This document shows, piece after piece, positions 8,928-16,736 of a stretch of DNA of 64,000 bases (positions are counted from its first letter, which is position 1; each line of letters opens with the position of its first letter). The notes beneath the pieces were generated by a model that searched no databases, was not told the DNA's origin, and saw only the letters and a list, made by a program, of their open reading frames with translations. The DNA comes from Mycetocola_B reblochoni (GTDB taxonomy: Bacteria; Actinomycetota; Actinomycetes; Actinomycetales; Microbacteriaceae): NCBI RefSeq assembly GCF_003667525.1, contig NZ_RCUW01000001.1, forward strand, positions 372,001 to 436,000, read 5' to 3'. Position numbers and translations under genes: made by a program.

Positions 8928-9941
8928 TTACTTGCTTCCGCCGACGAAGCTCGGGTCGACGATGCTGTCCAGGTCGGTGCCACCCTCGAGGATGCCGATC
9001 TCGGAGCCGATGTCCTGGACGCTCGGCAGCACGGTCGTCAGGTAGTGGCCGCTGAGCTCCTCGGCGTTGTCCTCCAGGCCGAAGTAGGTGACGCCGTCGA
9101 ACGCGGTGTCCAGCGAGGCCTTGTCGCTGCCGATGGCCTCGGCGATGATGCCCCTGGCCTCGTCGGTGTCGGAGTTGTAGTAGTCGATGGACGGGCCCCA
9201 GGCGTCGACGACCTTCTGCACGGTGTCGCCGTTGTCCTTGAGGTAGTCGTTGTCGACGACGAGGACGTCGCTGATGAGGCCCTCGTTCTCGGCGGCGGTG
9301 TAGATCGGCTCGAAGTTGCCGTCCGCCGCACGGGCCTCGGAGATGTACGGCTCGTAGGTCACGGCGACGGGGACCGATCCGCCGAGCAGCGCGGTGGCCG
9401 CCTCGGACGGGTCCATCGGTACCGGGGTGATGTCGTCCAGGCTGAGGCCGTTCTCCTTGAGCGCGTAGCCGAGCAGCAGGTTGCTGACCGACCCCTCCTC
9501 GAAGGCGATCTTGGTTCCCGCGAGGTCGGCGACGTCGGTGACGCTGCCGTCGCTGAGGATGGCGTCGGCCTGGAGCGAGGCGTCCAGCAGCAGGACGATG
9601 CTGACGTCGAGGCCCTGCTCGATGAACTGCAGCGCCGTGTGGCTGGCGACGTTGGCGACCTGGATGCGGTCGGCGGCGAAGGCGGCCGTCATGTCGGCGT
9701 CGTTCATGAAGTTGGTGATGGTGACGTCGACGCCGGCGTCCTCGAAGTAGCCCTTCTCCTCGGCGACGTACCAGGGGCCGTAGCCGAGCCAGGGCTGGAT
9801 GCCCATGCCGATGCTGGAGGCATCGGCGTTGCCGCCCGCGCTCGGGGTGGAGGAGGAGCAGGCGCTCGTGGCGATGAGGACGGCGCTGGCGGCGATGAGC
9901 CCTGCGGTGCGGGCGATCGTGGTCGGGGTCGTTCGGGTCAT
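8928..9941 (-). CDS. NMT1/SsuA-type ABC substrate-binding lipoprotein
   Basis: A 337-residue periplasm-equivalent binding protein with a lipoprotein signal peptide; the candidate acylated cysteine is Cys28 (IATSAC, a slightly imperfect lipobox). The mature part has the NMT1/THI5-like fold typical of importers for taurine, alkanesulfonates, nitrate, riboflavin and thiamine-precursor pyrimidines: IQPWLGYGPWYVAEEKGYFEDAG at the start, then a TYEPYISEARA segment in the second lobe. It is the first gene of the operon SBP-permease-ATPase-GMC oxidoreductase. Its start lies exactly 64 bp from the regulatory block at 10006-10020. The ligand is unknown. Confidence 0.9.
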   Translation of the reverse strand: MTRTTPTTIARTAGLIAASAVLIATSACSSSTPSAGGNADASSIGMGIQPWLGYGPWYVAEEKGYFEDAGVDVTITNFMNDADMTAAFAADRIQVANVASHTALQFIEQGLDVSIVLLLDASLQADAILSDGSVTDVADLAGTKIAFEEGSVSNLLLGYALKENGLSLDDITPVPMDPSEAATALLGGSVPVAVTYEPYISEARAADGNFEPIYTAAENEGLISDVLVVDNDYLKDNGDTVQKVVDAWGPSIDYYNSDTDEARGIIAEAIGSDKASLDTAFDGVTYFGLEDNAEELSGHYLTTVLPSVQDIGSEIGILEGGTDLDSIVDPSFVGGSK

Positions 9942-10005
9942 GGCGGGGGTCCTTCCAGGACGGGTGCTGGGTGGAACGTGGTTGTCCCAGAATCTGCACC
10001 GCCGC

Positions 10006-10091
10006 GGGGCGAAGCAAATAACGAGACTCGAATTCTACGATCGATTTTGGAGATGCAATTGCAGCGCAATATCGCCGAAATCTATTTGAAA
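10006..10091. promoter_or_regulatory. Two-block regulatory element upstream of the ABC operon
   Basis: Block A GGGGCGAAGCAAATA (10006-10020) and block B AATATCGCCGAAA (10068-10080), followed by tttGAAA, with 47 bp between the blocks. The same two blocks with the same 47-bp gap occur inverted at 12876-12950. Block B contains the imperfect palindrome ATaTCGcCGAaAT. The distance from block A to the start codon of the binding protein is 64 bp, as for the monooxygenase operon. Binding of the LysR protein encoded between the two copies is an inference. Confidence 0.65.
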
Positions 10092-10151
10092 CACGGGCGC
10101 TGGATCGTGGAATCGGAACCGGCCGACCGCGCCGGTCAGAACGGAGCCCCC

Positions 10152-11819
10152 GTGCCCGCCACCCTCTTCCGCAACGGACTGCTGTACCTCGGCGCGGGGC
10201 GCGTCGCGCGCGGCTCACTGCTCGTCGTCGACGACCGCATCGCGGAGGTGACCCTCGACCCGGAGGACACCGGCGCCGCCGCGAGCGCCGGCCCCGGGAC
10301 GGCTCCTCCGCCCGGCGCCCGCGTGATCGACATCGGCGCGGGCACCCTGCTGCCCGGCTTCCAGGACGCGCACGCGCACCCGGTCCTGGCGGGGACGCAC
10401 CTGCTCGCGATCGACCTCACCCCCGTGCACGACCGGAGTGCCTACCTCGACCTCGTCGCCGCCGCCGCCGCCGCCGACCCCGACGCGACCACCCTCACCG
10501 GAGGGGGCTGGTTCGGCGACGTCTTCGACGGCGGCTTCCCCCGCGCGACCGAGCTGGACGAGGCCGTCACCGACCGGCCGGTCATCCTCAGCAGCCACGA
10601 CGCGCACGGGGTCTGGGTGAACAGTGCCGCGCTGCGGGCGGCAGGCATCGACGCCTCGACGCCGGACCCCGACGGCGGCCGGATCCTGCGGGACGCCGAC
10701 GGGACGCCGAGCGGGACGCTGCTGGAGGCGGCCGTCGGGCTCGTCGCCGGCCTGATCCCGCCGCCGACCCCCGAGCTGCTCCCCCGCGCCCTCGCCGCCG
10801 CCCAGCGCCGCCTGCACGCGGTCGGCGTCACCGCCTGGCAGGACGCCGCGGTCGGCGAGTCCGACCTCGGGCCCGACGTGCTGCCCGCCTACGAGGCGCT
10901 CGACGCCTCGGGTGAGCTGACCGCCTCCGTCCGCCTCGCGCTGTGGTGGGACAGGGGCAGGGGGCTCGAGCAGATCGACGACTTCCTCGCCACCCGGGAC
11001 CGACTCGCCGGCAGCGAGCGCCTGGACGCGGGGGCCGTCAAGGTCATGGTGGACGGCATGGTGGAGAACCACACGGCGGGGATGCTCGCCCCGCTCGGCG
11101 GAACCGACGACGACAGGGGCATCACCTTCATCGCCCCCGACGACCTCGCACGCCTGACCACCGCGCTGGACGCCGCCGGGTTCCAGGTGCACTTCCACGC
11201 CTGCGGCGACGCAGCCGTGCGCAGCTGCCTCGACGCCGTCCAGGCCGCCGTCGCCGCGAACGGCCCCCTCGGCAACCGACACCACATCGCCCACCTCGAC
11301 GTCGTCGCACCCGAGGACGTCCCCCGTTTCGCCGCGCTCGACGTCACCGCCAACGTGACGGGACTCTGGGCGCGCACCGACGAGGAGATCGTCACCCGCA
11401 AGCTGCCTCTGCTCGGCCCCGAGCGCGAGCGCCAGCACTTCCCGTTCGGCTCCCTTCACCGCGCCGGAGCCCGGATCGTCGGGGGGAGCGACTGGCCTGT
11501 GACGGACCCGAACCCGCTGTGGTCGGTCGCGACCGCGGTGACCCGGACGGGCGTCGCCGCTGACCCGCACGCCATCGGGGAGGAGGTGTTCCGCACCCCA
11601 CTTCTGGCCGAGGAGGCGCTGCCGCTCGGCGTGGCCCTCGACGCCTACCTGTCGGAGGCCGCGCGCATCAACGGGCGGGAACACGTCAGCGGTCGTCTCG
11701 AGGAGGGGGCCGTCGCCGACCTCGTGCTCCTCGACGCGGACGTGAGCAGCGTCGACGCCGTCGCGGACGCGGGCGTGCGGTTGACGATGGTCGGCGGCCG
11801 CGTCGTCCACGAGGGCTGA
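10152..11819 (+). CDS. Amidohydrolase-3 family protein (YtcJ-like)
   Basis: A 555-residue metal-dependent amidohydrolase, similar to YtcJ/N-substituted formamide deformylase-type enzymes. The N-terminal beta-sandwich leads to LPGFQDAHAHPVL (His74, His76); the probable carbamylated Lys is in GAVKVMVDG (~297), further metal residues in HFHACGD (~347) and RHHIAHLD, and the catalytic Asp in GGSDWPV (~445). I chose GTG at 10152 because AGAACGGAG precedes it and homologous sequence begins there; an ATG at 10053 would place the regulatory block inside the gene. It is divergent from the ABC operon and probably hydrolyses an amide or cyclic amide imported by it. Confidence 0.88.
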   Translation: MPATLFRNGLLYLGAGRVARGSLLVVDDRIAEVTLDPEDTGAAASAGPGTAPPPGARVIDIGAGTLLPGFQDAHAHPVLAGTHLLAIDLTPVHDRSAYLDLVAAAAAADPDATTLTGGGWFGDVFDGGFPRATELDEAVTDRPVILSSHDAHGVWVNSAALRAAGIDASTPDPDGGRILRDADGTPSGTLLEAAVGLVAGLIPPPTPELLPRALAAAQRRLHAVGVTAWQDAAVGESDLGPDVLPAYEALDASGELTASVRLALWWDRGRGLEQIDDFLATRDRLAGSERLDAGAVKVMVDGMVENHTAGMLAPLGGTDDDRGITFIAPDDLARLTTALDAAGFQVHFHACGDAAVRSCLDAVQAAVAANGPLGNRHHIAHLDVVAPEDVPRFAALDVTANVTGLWARTDEEIVTRKLPLLGPERERQHFPFGSLHRAGARIVGGSDWPVTDPNPLWSVATAVTRTGVAADPHAIGEEVFRTPLLAEEALPLGVALDAYLSEAARINGREHVSGRLEEGAVADLVLLDADVSSVDAVADAGVRLTMVGGRVVHEG

Positions 11820-11901
11820 ACCGGCCGGGGTGCGGGCGAAGAAGACACGACCGGACCGGCGACACGGGTCCCTGAGGACCCCGACGACCCGCGGCCGCGG
11901 C

Positions 11902-12852
11902 TCAGAGCGCGGTGTGCGCAGTGGCGACGCCGTCGACGGCGAGCGCCGCAGCGGTGCGCCGGCACTGCTCGGCAAACAGCTTCGCCTTCGACGTCGGCTC
12001 CTCCGTCCGCCGCTGCGACGCCAGCACCAGGCGCAGCGGCGGGATCGCATCGCGCAGCCGGAGCCGGTGCAGCTGCGCCCCGGAGTAGGTCGAGGCGACC
12101 TTGGGCTGCTGGTTGAGCAGGGTGAAGCCGTGGCCGCTGGCGACCATGGCGCGCACGGCCTCGAAGCTCGCGAAGCGGTAGCGCACGAGCGGGCGCACGC
12201 CCGCACGGCTGAACCACTGCAGGAAGTAGTCCCGGCTGACCGGCATGTCCAGGAGCACCATCGGCTCCTCGGCGAGCTCGGCCAGGCTCACCTCCTCGCG
12301 CGCGGCGAGCGGGTGGTCGACGCTGACGGCGGCGTACAGCGGAACCTCCGCGAGCACCTCCTGCTCGACCTCCGGCCCCAGGCCCAGGTCGTAGCTCAGC
12401 GCCAGCTCGATCGACTGCTCCGCCAGCGCGGGCCCCACCATGTCGGCGCTCATCTCGGCGACGTCCACCTGCAGCTCGGGGTGCTCGTCGGCGAGCGCGC
12501 TGATGATCGGCGGCAGGTAGAACGGGGCGAGGGTGCGGAAGCAGCCGATGCTGATCCGTCCGGCGGTGTTCTCCGGGCGCAGCACGCTGACGGCGTCGTC
12601 GACGGAGCTGAGGATGCCGCGCGCCCTGGCCAGGAAGTCGGCACCGGCGGCGGTCAGCTGGAGGCCCTTCGCCCTGCGCCGGATGAGCAGCTGGACGCCG
12701 ACGCTCGCCTCGAGGTTGGAGATCGCGGTCGACACGGCCGACTGGGCGACGAACAGCTCGTCGGCGGCCCAGGTCATGCTCGCGTTCTCCGCCGCGGCGA
12801 CGAAGTACCGCAGCTGGGTGAGGGAAATGTCGTTCCGGCCGGGGGTGCGCAT
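11902..12852 (-). CDS. LysR-family transcriptional regulator
   Basis: A 316-residue activator/repressor. The N-terminal winged helix-turn-helix spans ~9-68 (LTQLRYFVAAAENASMTWAAD, then QSAVSTAISNLEASVGVQLL), and residues ~95-300 form the two-lobed co-inducer domain. It is divergent from the monooxygenase operon, with 162 bp between starts. That gap contains the same two conserved blocks as the promoter of the ABC operon, so this protein is the best candidate for the common regulator of both operons. Like most LysR proteins it probably controls its own gene: the nearest block ends only 23 bp before its ATG. Confidence 0.92.
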   Translation of the reverse strand: MRTPGRNDISLTQLRYFVAAAENASMTWAADELFVAQSAVSTAISNLEASVGVQLLIRRRAKGLQLTAAGADFLARARGILSSVDDAVSVLRPENTAGRISIGCFRTLAPFYLPPIISALADEHPELQVDVAEMSADMVGPALAEQSIELALSYDLGLGPEVEQEVLAEVPLYAAVSVDHPLAAREEVSLAELAEEPMVLLDMPVSRDYFLQWFSRAGVRPLVRYRFASFEAVRAMVASGHGFTLLNQQPKVASTYSGAQLHRLRLRDAIPPLRLVLASQRRTEEPTSKAKLFAEQCRRTAAALAVDGVATAHTAL

Positions 12853-12875
12853 CGGATCTCCGTATTTCGAATGTG

Positions 12876-12950
12876 TTTCGGCGATATTTATCGCGCTTTA
12901 CATCAGATTATCCGATACCGAATGTCGCCTCCGACTATTTGCTTTGCCCC
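12876..12950. promoter_or_regulatory. Two-block regulatory element between lysR and the monooxygenase operon
   Basis: Plus-strand TTTCGGCGATATT (12876-12888) and TATTTGCTTTGCCCC (12936-12950), 47 bp apart: the inverted counterpart of the element at 10006-10091. Block-to-start distance is again 64 bp (monooxygenase ATG at 13015). The block near the gene is AT-rich enough to include a -10 region, the distal one is placed where LysR proteins commonly bind; both roles are inferred. Confidence 0.65.
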
Positions 12951-13014
12951 CGGCGCGCTCCCGACACTCGAAGGGTTCCCCCCAGGCACCCCACGGAAAG
13001 CAGCAGGCCCGACC

Positions 13015-14361
13015 ATGACAGCTCCGTCCTCCCCCACCGCCCCCGACCGTCCCGCGGCGGACGCCGACGAGCGCCTGCCCGAGCGCACCGAGGTCGTCGT
13101 CGTCGGCGGAGGCCAGGCCGGCGTGGCGATGAGCGAGCACCTCGCCTCCCGTGGCATCGCGCACGTCGTGCTCGAGCGCGACCGCATCGCCGAGGCGTGG
13201 CGCACCCGCCGCTGGGACAGCCTCGTGGCGAACGGACCTGCCTGGCACGACCGCTTCCCCGGCATGCCGATCCCCGGCGCGGGCCCCGACGACTTCGTCG
13301 CGAAGGACGACGTCGCCGCGTACTTCACCGCCTACGTCGAAGAGTTCGGCCTGCCCGTCGTCACCGGCGTCGAGGTGCTCCGCGTCACGCGCAACGCCGA
13401 GGGTCCCGGCTTCACCGTGGCCACCAGCGCCGGCACCGTCGAGGCGCGCTACGTCGTCGCCGCGACCGGGCCGTTCCAGGTGCCGGTGATCCCCGCGCTG
13501 ATCCCCGCCGACGGCCCGGTCGCACAGCTGCACTCGCACGACTACCGCAACCCCGGCCAGCTCGCCCCCGGGGGCATCCTCGTCGTCGGCGCCGGGTCGT
13601 CCGGGGTGCAGATCGCGGCGGAGCTGCGCGCGGCCGGCCGCGAGGTCGCCCTCTCCGTCGGCCCGCACGACCGGCCGCCGCGCCGCTACCGCGACCGCGA
13701 CTTCGTCTGGTGGCTCGGCGTGCTCAACAAGTGGGACGCGGCCACCCCGCCCGTCGGGGCCTCCCACGTCACCATCGCGGTCAGCGGTGCCGACGGCGGC
13801 CGCACCGTCGACTTCCGGGAGCTCGCCGACGCGGGGATCACCCTGCTCGGCCGCACGACCGGCTACCGCGACGGCGTGGTGACCGTCGCGGACGACCTGC
13901 GCCGCACCATCGCGCGCGGCGACGAGAACTATCTGTCACTGCTGCGCGAGGCCGACGCCTATGTGGAGCGCAACGGCCTCGACCTGCCGGAGGAGCCCGA
14001 GGCCCACCTCATCGGAGCCGACCCGGCCTGCGTCGCCGAGCCGCTGTCCGAACTCGACCTCGCCGCCGCCGGCATCACGACCGTGATCTGGGCGACCGGC
14101 TACACGGTCGACTACAGCTGGCTGGAGGCGGACGCGTTCACACCCGACGGCAGGCCCGACCACCTGCGCGGCGTCTCACGCGAGCCGGGCGTGTACTTCC
14201 TCGGCCTGCCGTGGCAGTCCCGCCGCGGGTCCAGCTTCATCTGGGGCGTGTGGCACGACGCCAAGCACATCGCCGAGCACATCGCGACGCAGCGCTCCTA
14301 CCTGGACTACCGCCCCTCGACCGCGGGACTCACGACCGCAGGACTGGAGACACGAGCATGA
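13015..14361 (+). CDS. Flavin-containing monooxygenase-like NAD(P)/FAD oxidoreductase
   Basis: A 448-residue two-dinucleotide-domain flavoprotein. FAD-binding GGGQAG is at residues 31-36, the NADPH motif GAGSSG near 190, and the ATGY sequence of FMO-type enzymes near 361 (IWATGYTVDYSWL). A trimmed substrate loop contains WWLGVLNKWD. Enzymes of this group insert oxygen at nitrogen, sulfur or next to a carbonyl. It starts the operon FMO-Rid-DUF1028-M20-ALDH, and the ATGA overlap with the next gene indicates coupling. It is likely the first oxidative step on the pathway substrate; which atom is attacked cannot be told. Confidence 0.88.
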   Translation: MTAPSSPTAPDRPAADADERLPERTEVVVVGGGQAGVAMSEHLASRGIAHVVLERDRIAEAWRTRRWDSLVANGPAWHDRFPGMPIPGAGPDDFVAKDDVAAYFTAYVEEFGLPVVTGVEVLRVTRNAEGPGFTVATSAGTVEARYVVAATGPFQVPVIPALIPADGPVAQLHSHDYRNPGQLAPGGILVVGAGSSGVQIAAELRAAGREVALSVGPHDRPPRRYRDRDFVWWLGVLNKWDAATPPVGASHVTIAVSGADGGRTVDFRELADAGITLLGRTTGYRDGVVTVADDLRRTIARGDENYLSLLREADAYVERNGLDLPEEPEAHLIGADPACVAEPLSELDLAAAGITTVIWATGYTVDYSWLEADAFTPDGRPDHLRGVSREPGVYFLGLPWQSRRGSSFIWGVWHDAKHIAEHIATQRSYLDYRPSTAGLTTAGLETRA

Positions 14362-14795
14362 CGACGCACACCCGCATCCGGCCGTTCAACACGGCGGAGA
14401 CGTACCCCGAGCAGAACCTCAGCAACGACCTGTGCCAGGCCGTCGTCGCGGGAGGGGTCGTGTACCTGCGCGGCCAGATCGGCCAGGACCTGGACACGAG
14501 GGAGAGCGTCGGCATCGGCGACGTGGAGGCCCAGGCGGAGAAGGCCATGGCCAACATCGACATGCTGCTGCGCGAGTCCGGCTCCCGGCTCGCCGACGTC
14601 GTCAAGGTCGTCGTGTACCTGACCGACATCCGCTACCGCGAACCGGTGTACCGCGTGATGGGGCGCTGGCTGGAGGGCGTGTTCCCCGTCTCCACCGGAC
14701 TCGTCGTGCAGGCGCTGGCGCGGCCGGAGTGGCTCGTCGAGATCGACGCGACCGCCGTCATCAGCGACGGCGCCGACGGGGAGGACGCCCGATGA
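14358..14795 (+). CDS. Rid-family protein lacking the RidA arginine
   Basis: A 145-residue protein of the YjgF/YER057c/UK114 (Rid) family, which forms trimers with inter-subunit active sites. Family marks are VAGGVVYLRGQIGQDL, a DVVKVVVYLTDI segment and the C-terminal WLVEIDATAVI. The segment that in E. coli RidA carries the catalytic Arg105 (pARsaV) here reads STGLVVQ, so it belongs to a Rid subgroup without that residue and should not be a classic 2-aminoacrylate deaminase. Such subgroups often accompany degradation of N-containing compounds and may hydrolyse an unstable carbamate, imine or peracid. Overlaps both neighbours by 4 bases. Confidence 0.85.
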   Translation: MTTHTRIRPFNTAETYPEQNLSNDLCQAVVAGGVVYLRGQIGQDLDTRESVGIGDVEAQAEKAMANIDMLLRESGSRLADVVKVVVYLTDIRYREPVYRVMGRWLEGVFPVSTGLVVQALARPEWLVEIDATAVISDGADGEDAR

Positions 14796-15460
14796 CCGTC
14801 TCGCTCACCGCCAGGGACGAGGACGGCTCCTTCGGCATCGTCATCGCCTCGTCGAGCCCCGCCGTGGCCTCCCGCTGCGCCTGGCTGCGCGCGGGCGTCG
14901 GCGCCTCCGCCACGCAGAACGTCACCAACCCCTCCCTCGGACCGGCCGTGCTCGACGCGCTCGCCGCGGGTGCCGACGCGGCCGGGGCCGTCGCCCTGGC
15001 GATCGGCGACGACGAGCACGCCGCGTTCCGCCAGCTGACCGCGGTCGGCGTCGCGGGCGACGCGGCCGTGCACTCTGGCTCCCGCTCGCTCGGCGTCAAC
15101 GGTGACGCCGTCGGCAACGGTTGCGTCGCCGCGGGCAACCTGCTCGCGAACGACGGGGTCCTGCCCGCCATGCGCGACGCCTTCCTCAGCGCCGACGGCA
15201 CGCTCGAGACCCGACTGCTAACCGCCCTCCGCGCGGCGCTCGCTGCGGGCGGCGAGGCCGGCGAGCTGCGCTCCGCAGGGCTGCTCGTCGTCGCGGATGC
15301 CCCGTGGAACGTCACCGACCTGCGCGTCGACGACCACGACTCCCCCGTCACCGAGCTCGCCCGGCTGCTGGAACTGTGGCTCCCGCAGAAGGACGCCTAC
15401 CTCACCCGCGCCCTCTCCCCCGAGGCGGCGCCGTCCTACGGGGTCCCCGGCGATGAGTGA
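14792..15460 (+). CDS. DUF1028 family protein (Ntn-hydrolase-like)
   Basis: A 222-residue protein matching DUF1028: TARDEDGSFGIVIASSSPAVASRC at residues ~6-29, then ATQNVTNPSLGPAVLDAL and a VNGDAVGNGCVAAGNLL segment. The family is structurally related to N-terminal-nucleophile hydrolases, but no activity has been firmly assigned; genes of the family often sit beside Rid proteins and amidohydrolases in degradation operons, as here. Starts inside the Rid gene (ATGA) and runs 8 bp into the M20 gene, so it is strictly co-translated. Confidence 0.8.
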   Translation: MTVSLTARDEDGSFGIVIASSSPAVASRCAWLRAGVGASATQNVTNPSLGPAVLDALAAGADAAGAVALAIGDDEHAAFRQLTAVGVAGDAAVHSGSRSLGVNGDAVGNGCVAAGNLLANDGVLPAMRDAFLSADGTLETRLLTALRAALAAGGEAGELRSAGLLVVADAPWNVTDLRVDDHDSPVTELARLLELWLPQKDAYLTRALSPEAAPSYGVPGDE

Positions 15461-16736
15461 CGCCGCCGCCCCGCCGGCCGACGGGTCGCAGCGCGACCGC
15501 CTGCTCGCGGCCGCCCGCGACGCGGTCGCGGCGAACGAGGACCGCGTCGTCGCGCTCAGCCGCGCCCTGCACGCCGAGCCGGAGACCGCCTGGCAGGAGC
15601 ACAGGGCCGTCGAGGCGATCACGGCGGTGCTGTCGTCGGCCGGGTTCTCCGTCGAGCGCGGGACCGCAGAGCTGGAGACGGCGTTCGTCGCGAGCACCGG
15701 TCACGGGGAACGGACCGTCGCACTGGTGGCCGAGTACGACGCGCTGCCTGGCCTCGGCCACGCCTGCGGGCACAACCTCATCGCCGCGAGCGCGGTGGGG
15801 GCCGCCCTCGCGCTCGCCCCGCTCGCCGACGAGCTCGGCCTCACGGTGCGCGTCTACGGCACCCCGGCGGAGGAGGGCGGAGGGGGCAAGATCCTGATGC
15901 TCGACGCCGGCGTGTTCGACGACGTCGACGCCGCGCTCATGGTGCACCCCGGCCCGAACGACTCCGGCTACGCCAGGCCCCGGGCGGTCGCGCATGTCGA
16001 TGTGGAGTACACCGGTGCGGAGGCGCACGCGGCGGCCTACCCCGAGCGCGGCGTCAACGCGGCGGACGCCGCCCTCATCGCCCAGGTCGCGATCGGGCTG
16101 CTCCGCCAGCAGCTGCCCGACGGCGTCCGCGTGCACGGCATCGTGCGCGAGGCGGGGACCGCCCCCAACGCGATCCCCGGCCGCGCGCGGGCGAGCTGGT
16201 ACGTCCGCGCGTCGACGCTCGCCGAGCTGGACGCGCTGTTCCCCCGCGTGACCGCGTGCTTCGAGGCCGGAGCGCTCGCCACCGGCTGCACGGTGCGGAT
16301 CACCGAGACCAGCGGACGGTACTCCGAGTTCCGCAACGACGAGGCGCTGCTGGCCGACTTCGCCGCGCACGCCGCTGCGCTCGGCCGCGACATGGACCTG
16401 GCGGAGCGGCACGCGGGCGGCATGAACACCGCCTCGACCGACATGGGCAACGTCTCGCTGCGCGTCCGCGCGATCCACCCGTACCTGAGCATCGGCACGT
16501 CGACGGCGAGCAACCACCAGGCCGCCTTCGCGGAGGCGGCGGGCACGCCCGAGGCCGAGCGCGCCGCGCTCGACGGCGCCGTGGCGCTCGCCCAGACCGT
16601 CATCGACGACGCCGTCCGCGCGGCGAGCGGAACGGTGCCGGCCGCACCGACATCGACGACACTGGAGCCGAGGACGCCGGCACAGACGACGACACCAACA
16701 CCAGACCCCGCATCGACACCGAGGAGCACCCCATGA
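15453..16736 (+). CDS. M20-family amidohydrolase/peptidase
   Basis: A 427-residue dinuclear-metal hydrolase of the M20D type (relatives: IAA-amino-acid hydrolases, N-acyl-amino-acid amidohydrolases, aminobenzoyl-glutamate hydrolases). Motifs: EYDALPGLGHACGHN (~94-108), the catalytic EE of TPAEEGGGGK (~139), HAAAYPERG in the dimerisation domain and the late metal-ligand His in STASNHQAAF (~353). The last ~40 residues are a Thr/Pro-rich tail unlike the family and may be a loosely constrained extension. It probably cleaves an amide bond formed or exposed upstream in the pathway. Its stop overlaps the ATG of the aldehyde dehydrogenase gene. Confidence 0.88.
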   Translation: MSDAAAPPADGSQRDRLLAAARDAVAANEDRVVALSRALHAEPETAWQEHRAVEAITAVLSSAGFSVERGTAELETAFVASTGHGERTVALVAEYDALPGLGHACGHNLIAASAVGAALALAPLADELGLTVRVYGTPAEEGGGGKILMLDAGVFDDVDAALMVHPGPNDSGYARPRAVAHVDVEYTGAEAHAAAYPERGVNAADAALIAQVAIGLLRQQLPDGVRVHGIVREAGTAPNAIPGRARASWYVRASTLAELDALFPRVTACFEAGALATGCTVRITETSGRYSEFRNDEALLADFAAHAAALGRDMDLAERHAGGMNTASTDMGNVSLRVRAIHPYLSIGTSTASNHQAAFAEAAGTPEAERAALDGAVALAQTVIDDAVRAASGTVPAAPTSTTLEPRTPAQTTTPTPDPASTPRSTP

